A DNA stretch of 42,750 nt from an uncultured Planctomycetaceae bacterium (GTDB lineage: Bacteria > Planctomycetota > Planctomycetia > Gemmatales > Gemmataceae), in NCBI GenBank assembly GCA_937888715.1, contig CALARU010000053.1, forward strand, positions 1 through 42,750. Reading direction: 5' to 3'. The translations under genes were made by a program, and so were the position numbers. Position 1 is the first letter of the stretch, and each line of letters opens with the position of its first letter. The notes beneath the pieces were generated by a model, which worked only from the letters and a program-made list of their open reading frames with translations, was not told the DNA's origin and did no database searches. Positions 1-8,884 of this stretch are shown one piece after another.

Positions 1-127
1 GGCTCAGGTCTTTTTTTTGCATACCACCATTCCATCTACTTCCGGTTCTGAAAGATATGTGGGTGAGGACTGCGTTCCATGGGTCTTTTGTTTTTGATTG
101 ATGAGAAGTAAAAAGAATAAGGCAAAG

Positions 128-150
128 AAGGCCCGGTGCGGGCCCTCCTT
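128..150 (-). terminator. Putative intrinsic terminator of the DUF1552 cluster
   Basis: A GC-rich hairpin with a 6-bp stem (GGCCCG / CGGGCC) and a 3-nt loop lies just past the stop of the leftward DUF1552 gene. On the minus strand it is followed by a T-rich stretch (TTCTTTGCC). The T-run is imperfect, so it may be only moderately efficient. Positions 1-127 hold no gene that I can support. Confidence 0.55.
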
Positions 151-155
151 ATTAT

Positions 156-1565
156 CTATGACATGAACCGTTTGATCGGCCCAGTTTGCTCTGCAATCAA
201 TTTGTTCAGGCCCAAATCGAGGTCGCCAAAATGTTTGATCGGGTTGCCATAGGCATTAAGGATTGTGGTGAACCAGTTGCCAATGGTCTTGTGTCCTTCC
301 GTGCCCCAATAAGGTAGTCGAATATAACGACCTGCGATGTTGAGCTTGGCGTTCTTGCCAGACATGACGAGATAGGGCCATTCAACGCCAGTGCTATGAT
401 GGGTCTCTCCGTTGTCTGCGAAATAACAGAGCATGGTATTGTCAAACATGGAGCCCGTGCCCTCGGGAACACTCTTTAACCTTTTGACGATGGTGTCAAT
501 CAAAGTCATATGGCGAATACGGATGGCTTCCCGAATCTCGTTGGCATTGAGTTTCCCGAAGCCTTTGCCGTGCCCGACATCGTGCAGGTTGATCTTTTCC
601 GTTTCGAGGCCGGGGACTCCGGTATAGAGGGTACCAAGTTCATCGACGGTGAAGGCGACGACATTGGTCATGCCCGAGATCAGTGCAGATAGAAGAATCT
701 CAGTGTGGCCGATCTGACAGTCGATGGTAGATAGATCGTCAGCAAAATACTTTGTGTCCAACTTGGGAATATTTTTGGCTATGATACCTCCCATCGCTTC
801 TAATTTTCTGTTTCTAGCGCGAATGTCTTCCATGGCATCAGCATAGTTCTTGACTTTCGCCAACTCTAGGCCAGCGAGTTCTTGACTGCGAGCTGATTGG
901 TTGGCTGCGGTGAATGCCAATAATTTCCGTTCGAGTTCGTAACGGATGCGACCGCTTTCGTTGTTGGCTATCGACTTGAACAATTCGTTGATAGCCACCT
1001 TGGGCGAACCAAAGGCATAATTGGGCTGCTGAGGGCCCCGTGCCGAGAAGCCTTTTTCAATCCCGTGAATGTTGCCTCGCGCATTGCCTCCATCAATGGG
1101 GAAGCAAGCCAGTTCGATATGTTCGAGGGGGGAAGGAAAAAGTTTGGCCAGTTCGAAATCGACCGTTGCCCACTTGATAGAGCTTAAGCGTTCATTGGCG
1201 GCATAAACGCCGAGGCATGACTGCCAAGAGTGGTGCCCGTTGGTGCACATTTTGCCCGACAATCCTTGAAGAATGGTCAAATCATTCTTGTGGGAGTTGA
1301 GCGGACTCATCCATTTGGGTAGTTCGTGTTTATCGAGATCTACTTCAAATGATTCTTTCTTGTTCTCTTTAGCCATGTCGGCGGGGCCGAGGCTAGGCGG
1401 AACCATAACACTGGGAAAAAGGCCATTACCTTTGTGCATGAAGATAAAGCGCATAGGTGGTTGGCCGGCATCCAAAGCGCTAGATGCGTTCGAAATGGAG
1501 GCAGGAAGCATCAATGCCCCGGTTCCCAAGGCGGATGATTTCAAGAAGTTTCTTCTAGTATTCAT
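156..1565 (-). CDS. DUF1552 family secreted protein (Tat signal)
   Basis: This 469-residue protein starts with a twin-arginine signal (TRRNFLKSS followed by a hydrophobic stretch to about residue 28), so export by the Tat system is expected. The body matches the planctomycete/verrucomicrobial DUF1552 family, including the conserved NGHHSWQSCLG region and a C-terminal TEGHKTIGNWFTT region. Its biochemical role is not known. The family is typically encoded beside DUF1592/1588-type cytochrome proteins, as here (gap 22 nt), and is presumed to act with them in the cell envelope. The ATG has a GAGGA ribosome site about 9 nt upstream. A hairpin terminator follows. Confidence 0.9.
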   Translation of the reverse strand: MNTRRNFLKSSALGTGALMLPASISNASSALDAGQPPMRFIFMHKGNGLFPSVMVPPSLGPADMAKENKKESFEVDLDKHELPKWMSPLNSHKNDLTILQGLSGKMCTNGHHSWQSCLGVYAANERLSSIKWATVDFELAKLFPSPLEHIELACFPIDGGNARGNIHGIEKGFSARGPQQPNYAFGSPKVAINELFKSIANNESGRIRYELERKLLAFTAANQSARSQELAGLELAKVKNYADAMEDIRARNRKLEAMGGIIAKNIPKLDTKYFADDLSTIDCQIGHTEILLSALISGMTNVVAFTVDELGTLYTGVPGLETEKINLHDVGHGKGFGKLNANEIREAIRIRHMTLIDTIVKRLKSVPEGTGSMFDNTMLCYFADNGETHHSTGVEWPYLVMSGKNAKLNIAGRYIRLPYWGTEGHKTIGNWFTTILNAYGNPIKHFGDLDLGLNKLIAEQTGPIKRFMS

Positions 1566-1587
1566 AATATTATCCTCGTCAGTTGTT

Positions 1588-4038
1588 TTACTTACGATAC
1601 ATGAATGAGTCAGATGTTAAAAGGGAAACAATGACAGCTTTGAAACTGCCACCACTTTCCACATAAGCTTTATCGGCATGGATGAGCGTCTGTGAATCAG
1701 AGAGCATTTCATTGCGCCCCATGTAATAACGGAACGCATGACGGATGATAGACTGTCGGACACGATCAGATTTAGCGAGATGGTCAATCAGTTCAAAGGC
1801 ATCCTTGACCGGCCCATCCAGCTTGGGGTCGCCTGTGCCACGGAGGTATCCATCGGTAGTCACGGGCTTGGTTTTGTAAGTGTTGAAAGCGGATTTGCCA
1901 CTGGCTGTTGTGAGCAGGTTTTCCTGATTCTCTAGGGGTTCATTAGCGCGATAGCGTCCGAAATCATCGAACTTCTCAAAAGGATAGCCTAGCGGGTTCA
2001 TGTGCTGATGGCATTTCCAACACGCAGTCTGCGCCACGCCGGTAACCGATTCTACGCGTTCCCTAAGTGTCATGTGTGGATTTTCGGGGACCTTGGCATC
2101 TACGGTGATAGGCACATCGGGAACACGGCCAGCGAGAAGTTTCTCTTGGATCCAGCGCCCGCGCCGGATGGGATCTGTGTGGAAGTTCGACGAATGGGCA
2201 ATTAGCCACGCAGGGTGGGTAAGCAGGCCCATATGATTTGGTAACTTGAAAGGCTGAACCACGGAATAATCTAGGTTGTCCTCGCCACCATATTTCCCGC
2301 CTAGGCCCGGTGTAACTGGAAGACCATAACTCTGAGAATAGTTGTATGGATTGCCGTGTGCCCATGGAAATGTCGTAAACGGTGTGTTACCTTTACCAAT
2401 CGTATAAGTAAGATGCTGCATGACTCTTGGCAAAGTATTGGAGTGAACGCCTCGCCCGGTTGAAACAAGATCAACATGGTGCTTTTTCAATAAATCCAGA
2501 TTGGCGTCCGCGACTTTTTCGGGGTTCTTGCGCCAGTCTGTGTCCTTAAGCGCTTCATAGAGTTCCTTCCAGCCAGCGATTATCTTCAAGCCCTTGTCGT
2601 TGTCGATATTATGGTAGAGAAAGAATTGGTCGGTTGTAAGCAGGTTTTCAAAGACACTTCGATCCTGTTTGACATACATATCAACAATTCTGTCAGCTTC
2701 AACAATAAGGCGTCCGGGTGTTGCACTGCTTCCGCGGCCTGGATTTTGGTAGTAACCACCGCTGCGACTATTGTCCTTGAAAACCTTCACAGCGTTTGGA
2801 TAGCCAAAAAACTCACGAAAGAAACGGACGATCTTTGGATGAGAAGTTTTATTGGAATCGTTTACCGTTGGGTCGATCACACCGCTGTAGTAAGTATCGT
2901 TTGCCAGCAATCTTGTGACTTCCCGCTTGTAATCCTCTTTGGTATTAAGCCGCCCTTCTGAGGCAGCTTTGAGAAGCAGTGAGTCCGGTCCCCAGTCACC
3001 CAGGGAATAGGAAATGGCATAGCTTGCTTCTCGGGGCGAGAGCATCTTCCTGCCATCTTCATCCGCTGCACCTGCGCCGAATTCTAGCCGATAAAGAAAC
3101 TCCGATTCCAATAAAATGGCAGCCAGCATCTGGCGCAGCCCTTCGGTATTTCCAGCAATATCAATTGCGGAGCGGGTAAGTTCTAAATACTTCGCCAACT
3201 CTGTGTCGTTGGCTGTGCGTCGGAGAACGAGGCCAAACTGTGCTTGGATGGCAGCGATGATTGCATCGTTTGTTGGTTTTGATTTGCTGAGAATGATTGC
3301 TTCAAAGTTCAGCGGTGTTAAGGGGGAGAATTTGTCTTTCGGGTTTTCAAATTCGGCAGCCTTGAGCTCACCATTCTTGACGCGGGCACTACGGATCTGC
3401 TTGTGAGAAATCCACTGCGCATTGTTGAGCATTACCAAAAGGTGTCCGCCATCGAGGGGGGTAATAGCATAATCGCGAATTCCTGAACGGTCGGGCAAAA
3501 CAAAAGGAGCGGTGATCCCATATAGATTTGTGTATTTTGAGTAAGCCTCTCCTTTGGGCATGAAGATATCGATGATCCGCCCCTGAAAAACCATCGGGCT
3601 CACCAGCCAGCGCCTACCCGGGGTGAATGGCTTGTCCTTGATTGTGCCGCTAAAAAGTTTGTCGTGATCGACGCTATTGCCGTAATCGGGGTAACGCATC
3701 TTGTCTTCGATCAACGGGGCATTCATTTTGACCAGTTCGGCCCGCACCCAATCTGCGAGCAATTTCCGCTCAGTGGTATTCGGCTGCTTCTCACTTTCTG
3801 GAGGCATCTCTTGGAAAAAGAGCTGTTCCTGAAACTTGTTCATCAAGTTAATACGAACCTTCGGTTCTTGAGTGTCGAGGTTATCCAAGCGGACCTCGCC
3901 CTTGCTCTTGTTTTCGCAGTGGCATTTGGTGCAATAAGTGCGAAGAACGCCCTCGACTTGCGGAGGAATTACTGGATTGTCTGCAGCGTGTACCAAGGTG
4001 GCGAAGAAACCGATCACGAGAGTTTGAATGTATATCAT
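1588..4038 (-). CDS. Planctomycete cytochrome c / DUF1592-DUF1588-DUF1585 secreted protein
   Basis: The protein has 816 residues. A signal peptide (about residues 1-18) is followed by a haem-type CTKCH motif at residues 36-40 in a PSCyt1-like domain. The central part resembles the DUF1587/1595/1592 blocks. Near the C-terminus a second CxxCH (CWKCHQHMNPLG) belongs to the DUF1588 block, and the last ~80 residues (from TTDGYLRGTG to the end) look like DUF1585. The architecture is typical of planctomycetes and is thought to bind haem outside the cytoplasm; no enzyme activity is established. Its ATG overlaps the stop of the upstream metallopeptidase gene by ATGA, which implies translational coupling. 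Confidence 0.92.
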   Translation of the reverse strand: MIYIQTLVIGFFATLVHAADNPVIPPQVEGVLRTYCTKCHCENKSKGEVRLDNLDTQEPKVRINLMNKFQEQLFFQEMPPESEKQPNTTERKLLADWVRAELVKMNAPLIEDKMRYPDYGNSVDHDKLFSGTIKDKPFTPGRRWLVSPMVFQGRIIDIFMPKGEAYSKYTNLYGITAPFVLPDRSGIRDYAITPLDGGHLLVMLNNAQWISHKQIRSARVKNGELKAAEFENPKDKFSPLTPLNFEAIILSKSKPTNDAIIAAIQAQFGLVLRRTANDTELAKYLELTRSAIDIAGNTEGLRQMLAAILLESEFLYRLEFGAGAADEDGRKMLSPREASYAISYSLGDWGPDSLLLKAASEGRLNTKEDYKREVTRLLANDTYYSGVIDPTVNDSNKTSHPKIVRFFREFFGYPNAVKVFKDNSRSGGYYQNPGRGSSATPGRLIVEADRIVDMYVKQDRSVFENLLTTDQFFLYHNIDNDKGLKIIAGWKELYEALKDTDWRKNPEKVADANLDLLKKHHVDLVSTGRGVHSNTLPRVMQHLTYTIGKGNTPFTTFPWAHGNPYNYSQSYGLPVTPGLGGKYGGEDNLDYSVVQPFKLPNHMGLLTHPAWLIAHSSNFHTDPIRRGRWIQEKLLAGRVPDVPITVDAKVPENPHMTLRERVESVTGVAQTACWKCHQHMNPLGYPFEKFDDFGRYRANEPLENQENLLTTASGKSAFNTYKTKPVTTDGYLRGTGDPKLDGPVKDAFELIDHLAKSDRVRQSIIRHAFRYYMGRNEMLSDSQTLIHADKAYVESGGSFKAVIVSLLTSDSFMYRK

Positions 4039-4802
4039 GGCCGCCTTTTTAATTTAGATGGAGCAAACCCAGGAAGCGGCCCCCAGATATCTTCGAGTAA
4101 CGCAAAAACTTCCGGTTCAGCCTGCTTCAGTTCTCCTGCTACGAAAGGATAAAAATCATTCGACCCGAAGTAGGACTCGGTCATTTCGGAGAAAAACTCC
4201 TTCTGATCCGTCAACCCATAATGCTCACGCATGTTGCCAGTGACATGCAGAACGGATTTGTATTTGCCGCTGGCACGAAACTTCTTCCACGCAGCGGTAA
4301 CACGGGGCTCATCAAATCCGATGGCTTGATCATGAAAACCGTGTGCGAGTTCATGGAGAACGACCCACGGCTGACCGTGAATTCCCTCCGGCTCAAGAAA
4401 ATCTGCAACATCCGGAATGTGAACGCACCTCGCTAGCTTCTCGCTGTAGCCGTTCTTCTTCAGCCACCCAGCATCGGGATGATACTGCATGGGAACGAGA
4501 TCACCATAATTTAGATCCAGCTCGATGGTGATGGTGCGCAGTTTCGCCAGTGACTTCTCCGGCACAACAAACGCAATGGCAACCAGCCGTGATTGGAGTA
4601 ATTTGATAGCTCGTTCACCCCGGGCCGCATGTTCACCTTTAAGTAGACGGTTATCCACGCGTACGGTCCAGCCTTCGATGTTCCGGTTGGAGTGTTCCTT
4701 GGGCACGGGAGTTTTCTCAGAGGCAAAAGCGGAGACGGGCAGTAGAGCGAAAAGTATGAGAATACCGAGGCTTAATCCAGCTACTATTTGTTTTGTGATC
4801 AT
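4035..4802 (-). CDS. Secreted zinc metallopeptidase-like protein (HELAH motif)
   Basis: The 255-residue protein has an N-terminal signal peptide (about residues 1-27, ending in VSAFA). The zinc-binding HELAHGFHD motif, of the gluzincin HExxH type, lies near residue 150. A downstream EFFSEMTESYFG segment could provide the third ligand, as in the ATLF-like (anthrax lethal factor-type) peptidases. The length fits a single catalytic domain. It is the middle gene of a secreted cluster and overlaps the following cytochrome-type gene by four bases, so the two products are probably made together. Family assignment beyond 'HExxH metallopeptidase' is an inference. No Shine-Dalgarno is visible before the ATG. 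Confidence 0.75.
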   Translation of the reverse strand: MITKQIVAGLSLGILILFALLPVSAFASEKTPVPKEHSNRNIEGWTVRVDNRLLKGEHAARGERAIKLLQSRLVAIAFVVPEKSLAKLRTITIELDLNYGDLVPMQYHPDAGWLKKNGYSEKLARCVHIPDVADFLEPEGIHGQPWVVLHELAHGFHDQAIGFDEPRVTAAWKKFRASGKYKSVLHVTGNMREHYGLTDQKEFFSEMTESYFGSNDFYPFVAGELKQAEPEVFALLEDIWGPLPGFAPSKLKRRP

Positions 4803-4828
4803 AATAAATGATTTTAAAGTTAGGGTAA

Positions 4829-5527
4829 TTAAATTGCGAAGATTGGCACTTCGGTTGGACCATCACCTGAGATGTAAAGCACTTTTCCCTCGGCATCTAG
4901 GACTACGACTCGTACTTTTTCGAAATGCATGCCTTCAGTTGCGGAAGCTAGGAATGATTGAAAGAACTTAAGCTTGAGGTCGACCACATTGACATCCTTA
5001 AAAGTCTTCCCATCAATTATAAATTCCTTGTGAAGCTTGATACGGGCGTGATAATCGAGACGACTTGAAGGCTCTAAATAGCGTTTATGTGCCTGTTTGC
5101 CATATTTATTCACCAAGTCTGAGTAATAGGCGACGCAGTCACCAGTGATTGCACAGGGAATCCGAATACCTAACTGCTCTTTATACCACCAAACTTTATC
5201 ACCAGCAGGCAACTTTGCCTCTTTGGGCTGATTCAAACCGAGCGGGTCGTTGCGACGGTCGCCAGCTTTCATTGCCTGAAGTAGCGCATCTTTAGAAGGT
5301 AAAGCAGCCTCGGCCGTTGCAATCATAGCAGCCTGTTGCTTATCAACAGATTCACGATGAACAGAGACGATATGTTTTGCAGGGTTGGCAGGCCAATCCT
5401 TTGGCATCGCTCCCGGTAAGACATCAGCTTTAGCGTTTAGAGTAAAGGCAATACCGGCAAATAGTGTTGCGGCCAAGCGAATTATTACGAAGGAAGTGGA
5501 GAGATAAAGCTGAGCTGGGGATTTCAT
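4829..5527 (-). CDS. Hypothetical secreted protein
   Basis: This is a 232-residue protein of unrecognised family. An N-terminal hydrophobic segment (about residues 10-33, ending ALNAKA) looks like a signal peptide. The mature part has a CAITGDC pair of cysteines near the middle, which could form a disulfide, and it ends in a beta-rich stretch (VRVVVLDAEGKVLYISGDG). It is the first gene of the leftward secreted cluster, 26 nt ahead of the metallopeptidase gene, so a role linked to the DUF1592/DUF1552 pair is plausible but unproven. The upstream 135 bp (5528-5662) probably contain the promoter. Confidence 0.7.
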   Translation of the reverse strand: MKSPAQLYLSTSFVIIRLAATLFAGIAFTLNAKADVLPGAMPKDWPANPAKHIVSVHRESVDKQQAAMIATAEAALPSKDALLQAMKAGDRRNDPLGLNQPKEAKLPAGDKVWWYKEQLGIRIPCAITGDCVAYYSDLVNKYGKQAHKRYLEPSSRLDYHARIKLHKEFIIDGKTFKDVNVVDLKLKFFQSFLASATEGMHFEKVRVVVLDAEGKVLYISGDGPTEVPIFAI

Positions 5528-5662
5528 GTTGAGCTCTAATTAAAAGATAGAATGCATCAATAATAAGACGAGTGAAGGTGCTGTTTAGATTCAAGATAAC
5601 TTAACGAAACTTAATATATCTTATGAAGCAAAGGGCGAGAGGAGATCTTTCTCTGGACGCCT

Positions 5663-6880
5663 TTACTTTGAGCCAATGCAGTAGAGGGTTGAATCCGAGC
5701 GCAGAAAAATCTTCCCATCTGAAACTGCGGGCGTGCACTGGATTGTATCTTTAATTTCGTTGGTTGCTATCAACTCGATCTTTTCGCCTAGGCTGACAAC
5801 AAAAGCAGAGCCTTCTTCGTTGATTAGATAAAGATGATTGCCCGCAATGATGGGTGACCCAGAGAATGGGCCCTTCATGCGAACCTGAGCAACTTCCTTA
5901 CCATCCTTAGCTTCAAATACATTCAGGCCGATGCTTGATAGGCCATAGACTTTTCCTTTGTGAACTAATGGGGAGGCGTAGCCACCAACAAGTTTGTTGG
6001 ATTTCCATTGTGGAACAGGAACCTTCTTGCCTGAGGATGGGGATAGGACAAGGGTTTCTTTTCCTGGTGCAAGAAGAAGGCCTTCGCCAAGTGTGGGGGA
6101 GGGAATGGTGGAAGGGCCGGAGCTTGCGAGGGACCAGTTTTCTTTGCCCGTAAGTGCATCGACGCTGAGTACGGAGCCATCGGTTTGCAGAATGACTTCT
6201 GCGGTGCCGTTGGCGTTGGGCATAATAAGCGGGGTGCTCCAGTTGATGTTTCTGGGTCGGTTGAACTTCCAGAGGTTTTTGCCCGTGTTGGCATCAATGC
6301 CCAGCACGAAGGAATCGCCAGCGTTATCCATGGGGATGACGAGCACATCTTTCCAAAGAACGGGGGAGGAAGCCATGCCTACCATGTTGGTGATATCAGG
6401 GTAGTCAAGTGCGAGGGAACGATACCAGAGGAGGTTTCCATCGCGGTCTAGTGCTGCAACATCGGCGCAGGCAAAGAGAGCAAAGATGCGCTGGCCATCG
6501 GTTGCTGGAGTAGGGGCAGCCATGTTGGTTTTGGGATGACAGTTGGTGTTGCCTGTGGCGTTGAATTGTCGTTCCCAAAGCTTGGAACCTTTATTGGGAT
6601 CGAAAGCCATCACATGAAGGCGGGATTCTTTGTAGTTGGAACTGGCGGTAAGAAAAAGTCTGCCACCAGCGATAACAGGGCTGGATAACCCGCGCCCTTG
6701 GAGTGGTGTTTTCCAGAGGAGGCCTTCGGCTGCGGACCATTTTAAAGGGAGGTTTTGTTCTTCGGAGACGGCAGAGCCGCCTGGGCCACGGAACTGGGGC
6801 CAATCAGCAGCATGAAGAATACCGGTGAGGATAAAGGCACCTAGAAAAACTCGGACGATAGTTAAATTGAGTGTGTTCAT
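5663..6880 (-). CDS. PQQ-like beta-propeller repeat protein, secreted
   Basis: The 405-residue protein starts with a signal peptide (ending ILHAADWPQFRGPGG). The WPQFRGP entry motif is the hallmark of planctomycete 'outer membrane protein assembly BamB-like' PQQ propellers. Several blades are visible with the typical G-x-x-LW pattern (GNLLWYRSL, GKNLWKFNRP, GKENWSLAS). Free-standing proteins of this type lack the dehydrogenase active site and are thought to be scaffolds or binding proteins outside the cytoplasm. The start codon overlaps the stop of the upstream gene (TAATG), so translation is coupled. Confidence 0.88.
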   Translation of the reverse strand: MNTLNLTIVRVFLGAFILTGILHAADWPQFRGPGGSAVSEEQNLPLKWSAAEGLLWKTPLQGRGLSSPVIAGGRLFLTASSNYKESRLHVMAFDPNKGSKLWERQFNATGNTNCHPKTNMAAPTPATDGQRIFALFACADVAALDRDGNLLWYRSLALDYPDITNMVGMASSPVLWKDVLVIPMDNAGDSFVLGIDANTGKNLWKFNRPRNINWSTPLIMPNANGTAEVILQTDGSVLSVDALTGKENWSLASSGPSTIPSPTLGEGLLLAPGKETLVLSPSSGKKVPVPQWKSNKLVGGYASPLVHKGKVYGLSSIGLNVFEAKDGKEVAQVRMKGPFSGSPIIAGNHLYLINEEGSAFVVSLGEKIELIATNEIKDTIQCTPAVSDGKIFLRSDSTLYCIGSK

Positions 6881-8037
6881 TACTTAGCGCTCCCTTTTTG
6901 TTTGGCGATGGTGTAAGGAATCTTGACGCCTGCGAAATCGGTAAGTCTTAGTTGGAACTCCCATTTTTGGGCCCAACTCTCGGTCTGATTATTTTGGCAG
7001 ATCTTAAGAAGAATATCGTTCACACCTTTTTTAAGGTGGATGGGAGCAGAATGTTGATCCATGGTCATGCCATGGTGATACTCATCGCGTGCAAAGATTT
7101 GTTTTCCATCATGAAAAATCTTGAGTGATGTGATGCAGCCCGCCCGAACATAAACGGTGCCCTCAGCGGGACTGTTGATGCGGGTGAAGGCATAGGCGGT
7201 GGCTTCCTTCTTCTTACCCAGCACTTTGTTAATATCGATGATGCCATAGGAATCTTCGGTGGTGAAATCGATCCATTTGATTGCGCCTTCTTTGCCTTCG
7301 TAGGAAGCATCAAGCTTGACATCTTTTTCAGGCGGGTAGGGCATGTCGAAGCCTTTGTTCTTGGTGTTGTCAAAGGGGCCGACCAGATACCAAGTGCGAA
7401 CAAAGCCGAAGTGTGCGGGAAGATCAACTGTCTCGCCTAGGCCTTTTAGCTCTTTGGCAAGTGTATCGACTTGATCTTTATCGGAAGCGCTCATGAAAGC
7501 TTTGCGGTAAGTGGCCTTGGCTTCAGAATCCTTTTTACCTTTCTTCTGGGTGGAGCCTTCTTCGATGAGAAGGGCGATTGCTTCGCGCCTGAGTTCTGCT
7601 GCGGGGTCAGTAATGAAAGATGGGATCAAGCTCTGAGCTTTATCTTTGTCTGCTGATTGCAGGATTTCAAAAGCGAGCTTGCGACCCAGGGCGGGCTTTG
7701 AAGTATCTTTTACTAAGGCGGTGATTTTTTCGAGGGGCAATGCCTTAGTGTTCCGGTTGGCTTTTTCAACAATCGCATTGATTGCAGAACGAAGCCAGTT
7801 GGAAAACACAGGTTGGCTGGCATCCATGGCTGCAATAACTTCGGGTAGTGCATCGGGTGAAAGGTTGGCAATCTGCTTCCAAGCCTTTTGAGCTTCGATA
7901 TTACCTAGGCCACTTTTTCCAACCTTGCGAATAGGTTCAAGAATTTTAGAAACATTCTCGGAAGATTCTTGCACCCACGCTAGGGCGTTGGTGCCTAAGC
8001 AAACAACCAAAGCGAGAAGAAGCGCAGTGATTCTCAT
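6880..8037 (-). CDS. Secreted HEAT-like repeat protein with C-terminal carbohydrate-binding-like domain
   Basis: I chose the ATG at 8037 (385 residues) because AGAGG lies 6 nt upstream and a signal peptide (MRITALLLALVVCLGTNALA) follows at once; an upstream in-frame TTG at 8067 is less likely. Residues ~30-190 are alpha-helical with HEAT/armadillo-like spacing. After that comes a WYLVGPFDN motif, which opens the beta-sandwich region seen in many planctomycete secreted proteins, with a later LKKGVNDILLKICQ stretch typical of such lectin-like folds. The function is unknown. It is coupled to the PQQ propeller downstream and sits 32 nt after dapB, so it may be co-transcribed with the amino acid genes. 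Confidence 0.75.
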   Translation of the reverse strand: MRITALLLALVVCLGTNALAWVQESSENVSKILEPIRKVGKSGLGNIEAQKAWKQIANLSPDALPEVIAAMDASQPVFSNWLRSAINAIVEKANRNTKALPLEKITALVKDTSKPALGRKLAFEILQSADKDKAQSLIPSFITDPAAELRREAIALLIEEGSTQKKGKKDSEAKATYRKAFMSASDKDQVDTLAKELKGLGETVDLPAHFGFVRTWYLVGPFDNTKNKGFDMPYPPEKDVKLDASYEGKEGAIKWIDFTTEDSYGIIDINKVLGKKKEATAYAFTRINSPAEGTVYVRAGCITSLKIFHDGKQIFARDEYHHGMTMDQHSAPIHLKKGVNDILLKICQNNQTESWAQKWEFQLRLTDFAGVKIPYTIAKQKGSAK

Positions 8038-8069
8038 GACAGCCTCTAATAGATGATGATAAACCAAGC

Positions 8070-8867
8070 TTAGCCGATGCCAAGCACATCATTCATAGAA
8101 TAACTGCCCGCAGGCTTGTCCGCCAGAAATTTAGCTGCAAGAAGTGCACCACGGGCATAACTATCGCGGGTATGGCCTTTGTGCACGAGTTCCATGGTTT
8201 CGCCCAGGGTGCTGAATATTACGGTGTGCTCGCCCACATTATCGCCCACACGAACGGCATGAATTCCTATTTCTGAAGGCTTTCGTTCGCCTACTAGGCC
8301 TTCGCGACCGTGCAATAATTCGGTCTGACCCTGCACTTCCTGAACGATCTTGGCAAACTGCAGCGCAGTCCCACTCGGGGAATCTTTTTTGAATCGGTGA
8401 TGCCTTTCGATAACCTCGACATCGAATCCTTTATCCGCAAGCAAGGTGGATGCAACCTTGACGAGTTCAAAAAGAACATTAACCACAAGGCTCATATTGG
8501 GTGCAAATAGAATTGCAATTTCATGGGCTGCAGATTCGAGGGCTTTCTTTTCTGCAGCGGTATGCCCAGTGGTTGCAATCACCAAGGGGATTTTTCTTTG
8601 CAGGCAGATGGGCAATACATTCATCGTGCCTTCAGGGGTGGAAAAATCGATGATGGCACTAATAACTTGATCGATGGGGATTTGGGAACGAAGTGGTACG
8701 CCTAGATGGCCGATGCCTGCGATTTCGCCTGCATCTTTTCCCATCATAGGATGGCCATGGTATTCGAGAGCGCAGACGATTTTCAACGCTGGGTCTTCTT
8801 TGCCTAATGCAACAAGCCTTTGTCCCATTCTTCCGCCCGCACCGTTAATCCCGATTGCAATCTTCAT
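8070..8867 (-). CDS. dapB: 4-hydroxy-tetrahydrodipicolinate reductase
   Basis: This cytoplasmic enzyme of the lysine/diaminopimelate pathway reduces hydroxy-tetrahydrodipicolinate with NAD(P)H. It has 265 residues, the normal family length. Diagnostic features are the N-terminal dinucleotide loop GINGAGGRMG (residues ~6-15), the ATTGHT segment, and the catalytic/substrate motif ERHHRFKKDSPSGTA with paired His and Lys. The C-terminal VGEHTVIF and HKGHTRDSYARGAL segments are also typical. A strong AAGGAAG ribosome site precedes the ATG. It lies 17 nt downstream of thrC, so two aspartate-family genes are likely co-transcribed. Confidence 0.96.
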   Translation of the reverse strand: MKIAIGINGAGGRMGQRLVALGKEDPALKIVCALEYHGHPMMGKDAGEIAGIGHLGVPLRSQIPIDQVISAIIDFSTPEGTMNVLPICLQRKIPLVIATTGHTAAEKKALESAAHEIAILFAPNMSLVVNVLFELVKVASTLLADKGFDVEVIERHHRFKKDSPSGTALQFAKIVQEVQGQTELLHGREGLVGERKPSEIGIHAVRVGDNVGEHTVIFSTLGETMELVHKGHTRDSYARGALLAAKFLADKPAGSYSMNDVLGIG

Positions 8868-8884
8868 GAAATGCTTCCTTATGC

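Noticed and set aside
5590-5620. Near-palindromic AAGATA ... TATCTT sequence after the PQQ-propeller gene
   Set aside because: The stem is interrupted and AT-rich and there is no T-run, so it cannot be called a terminator with confidence.
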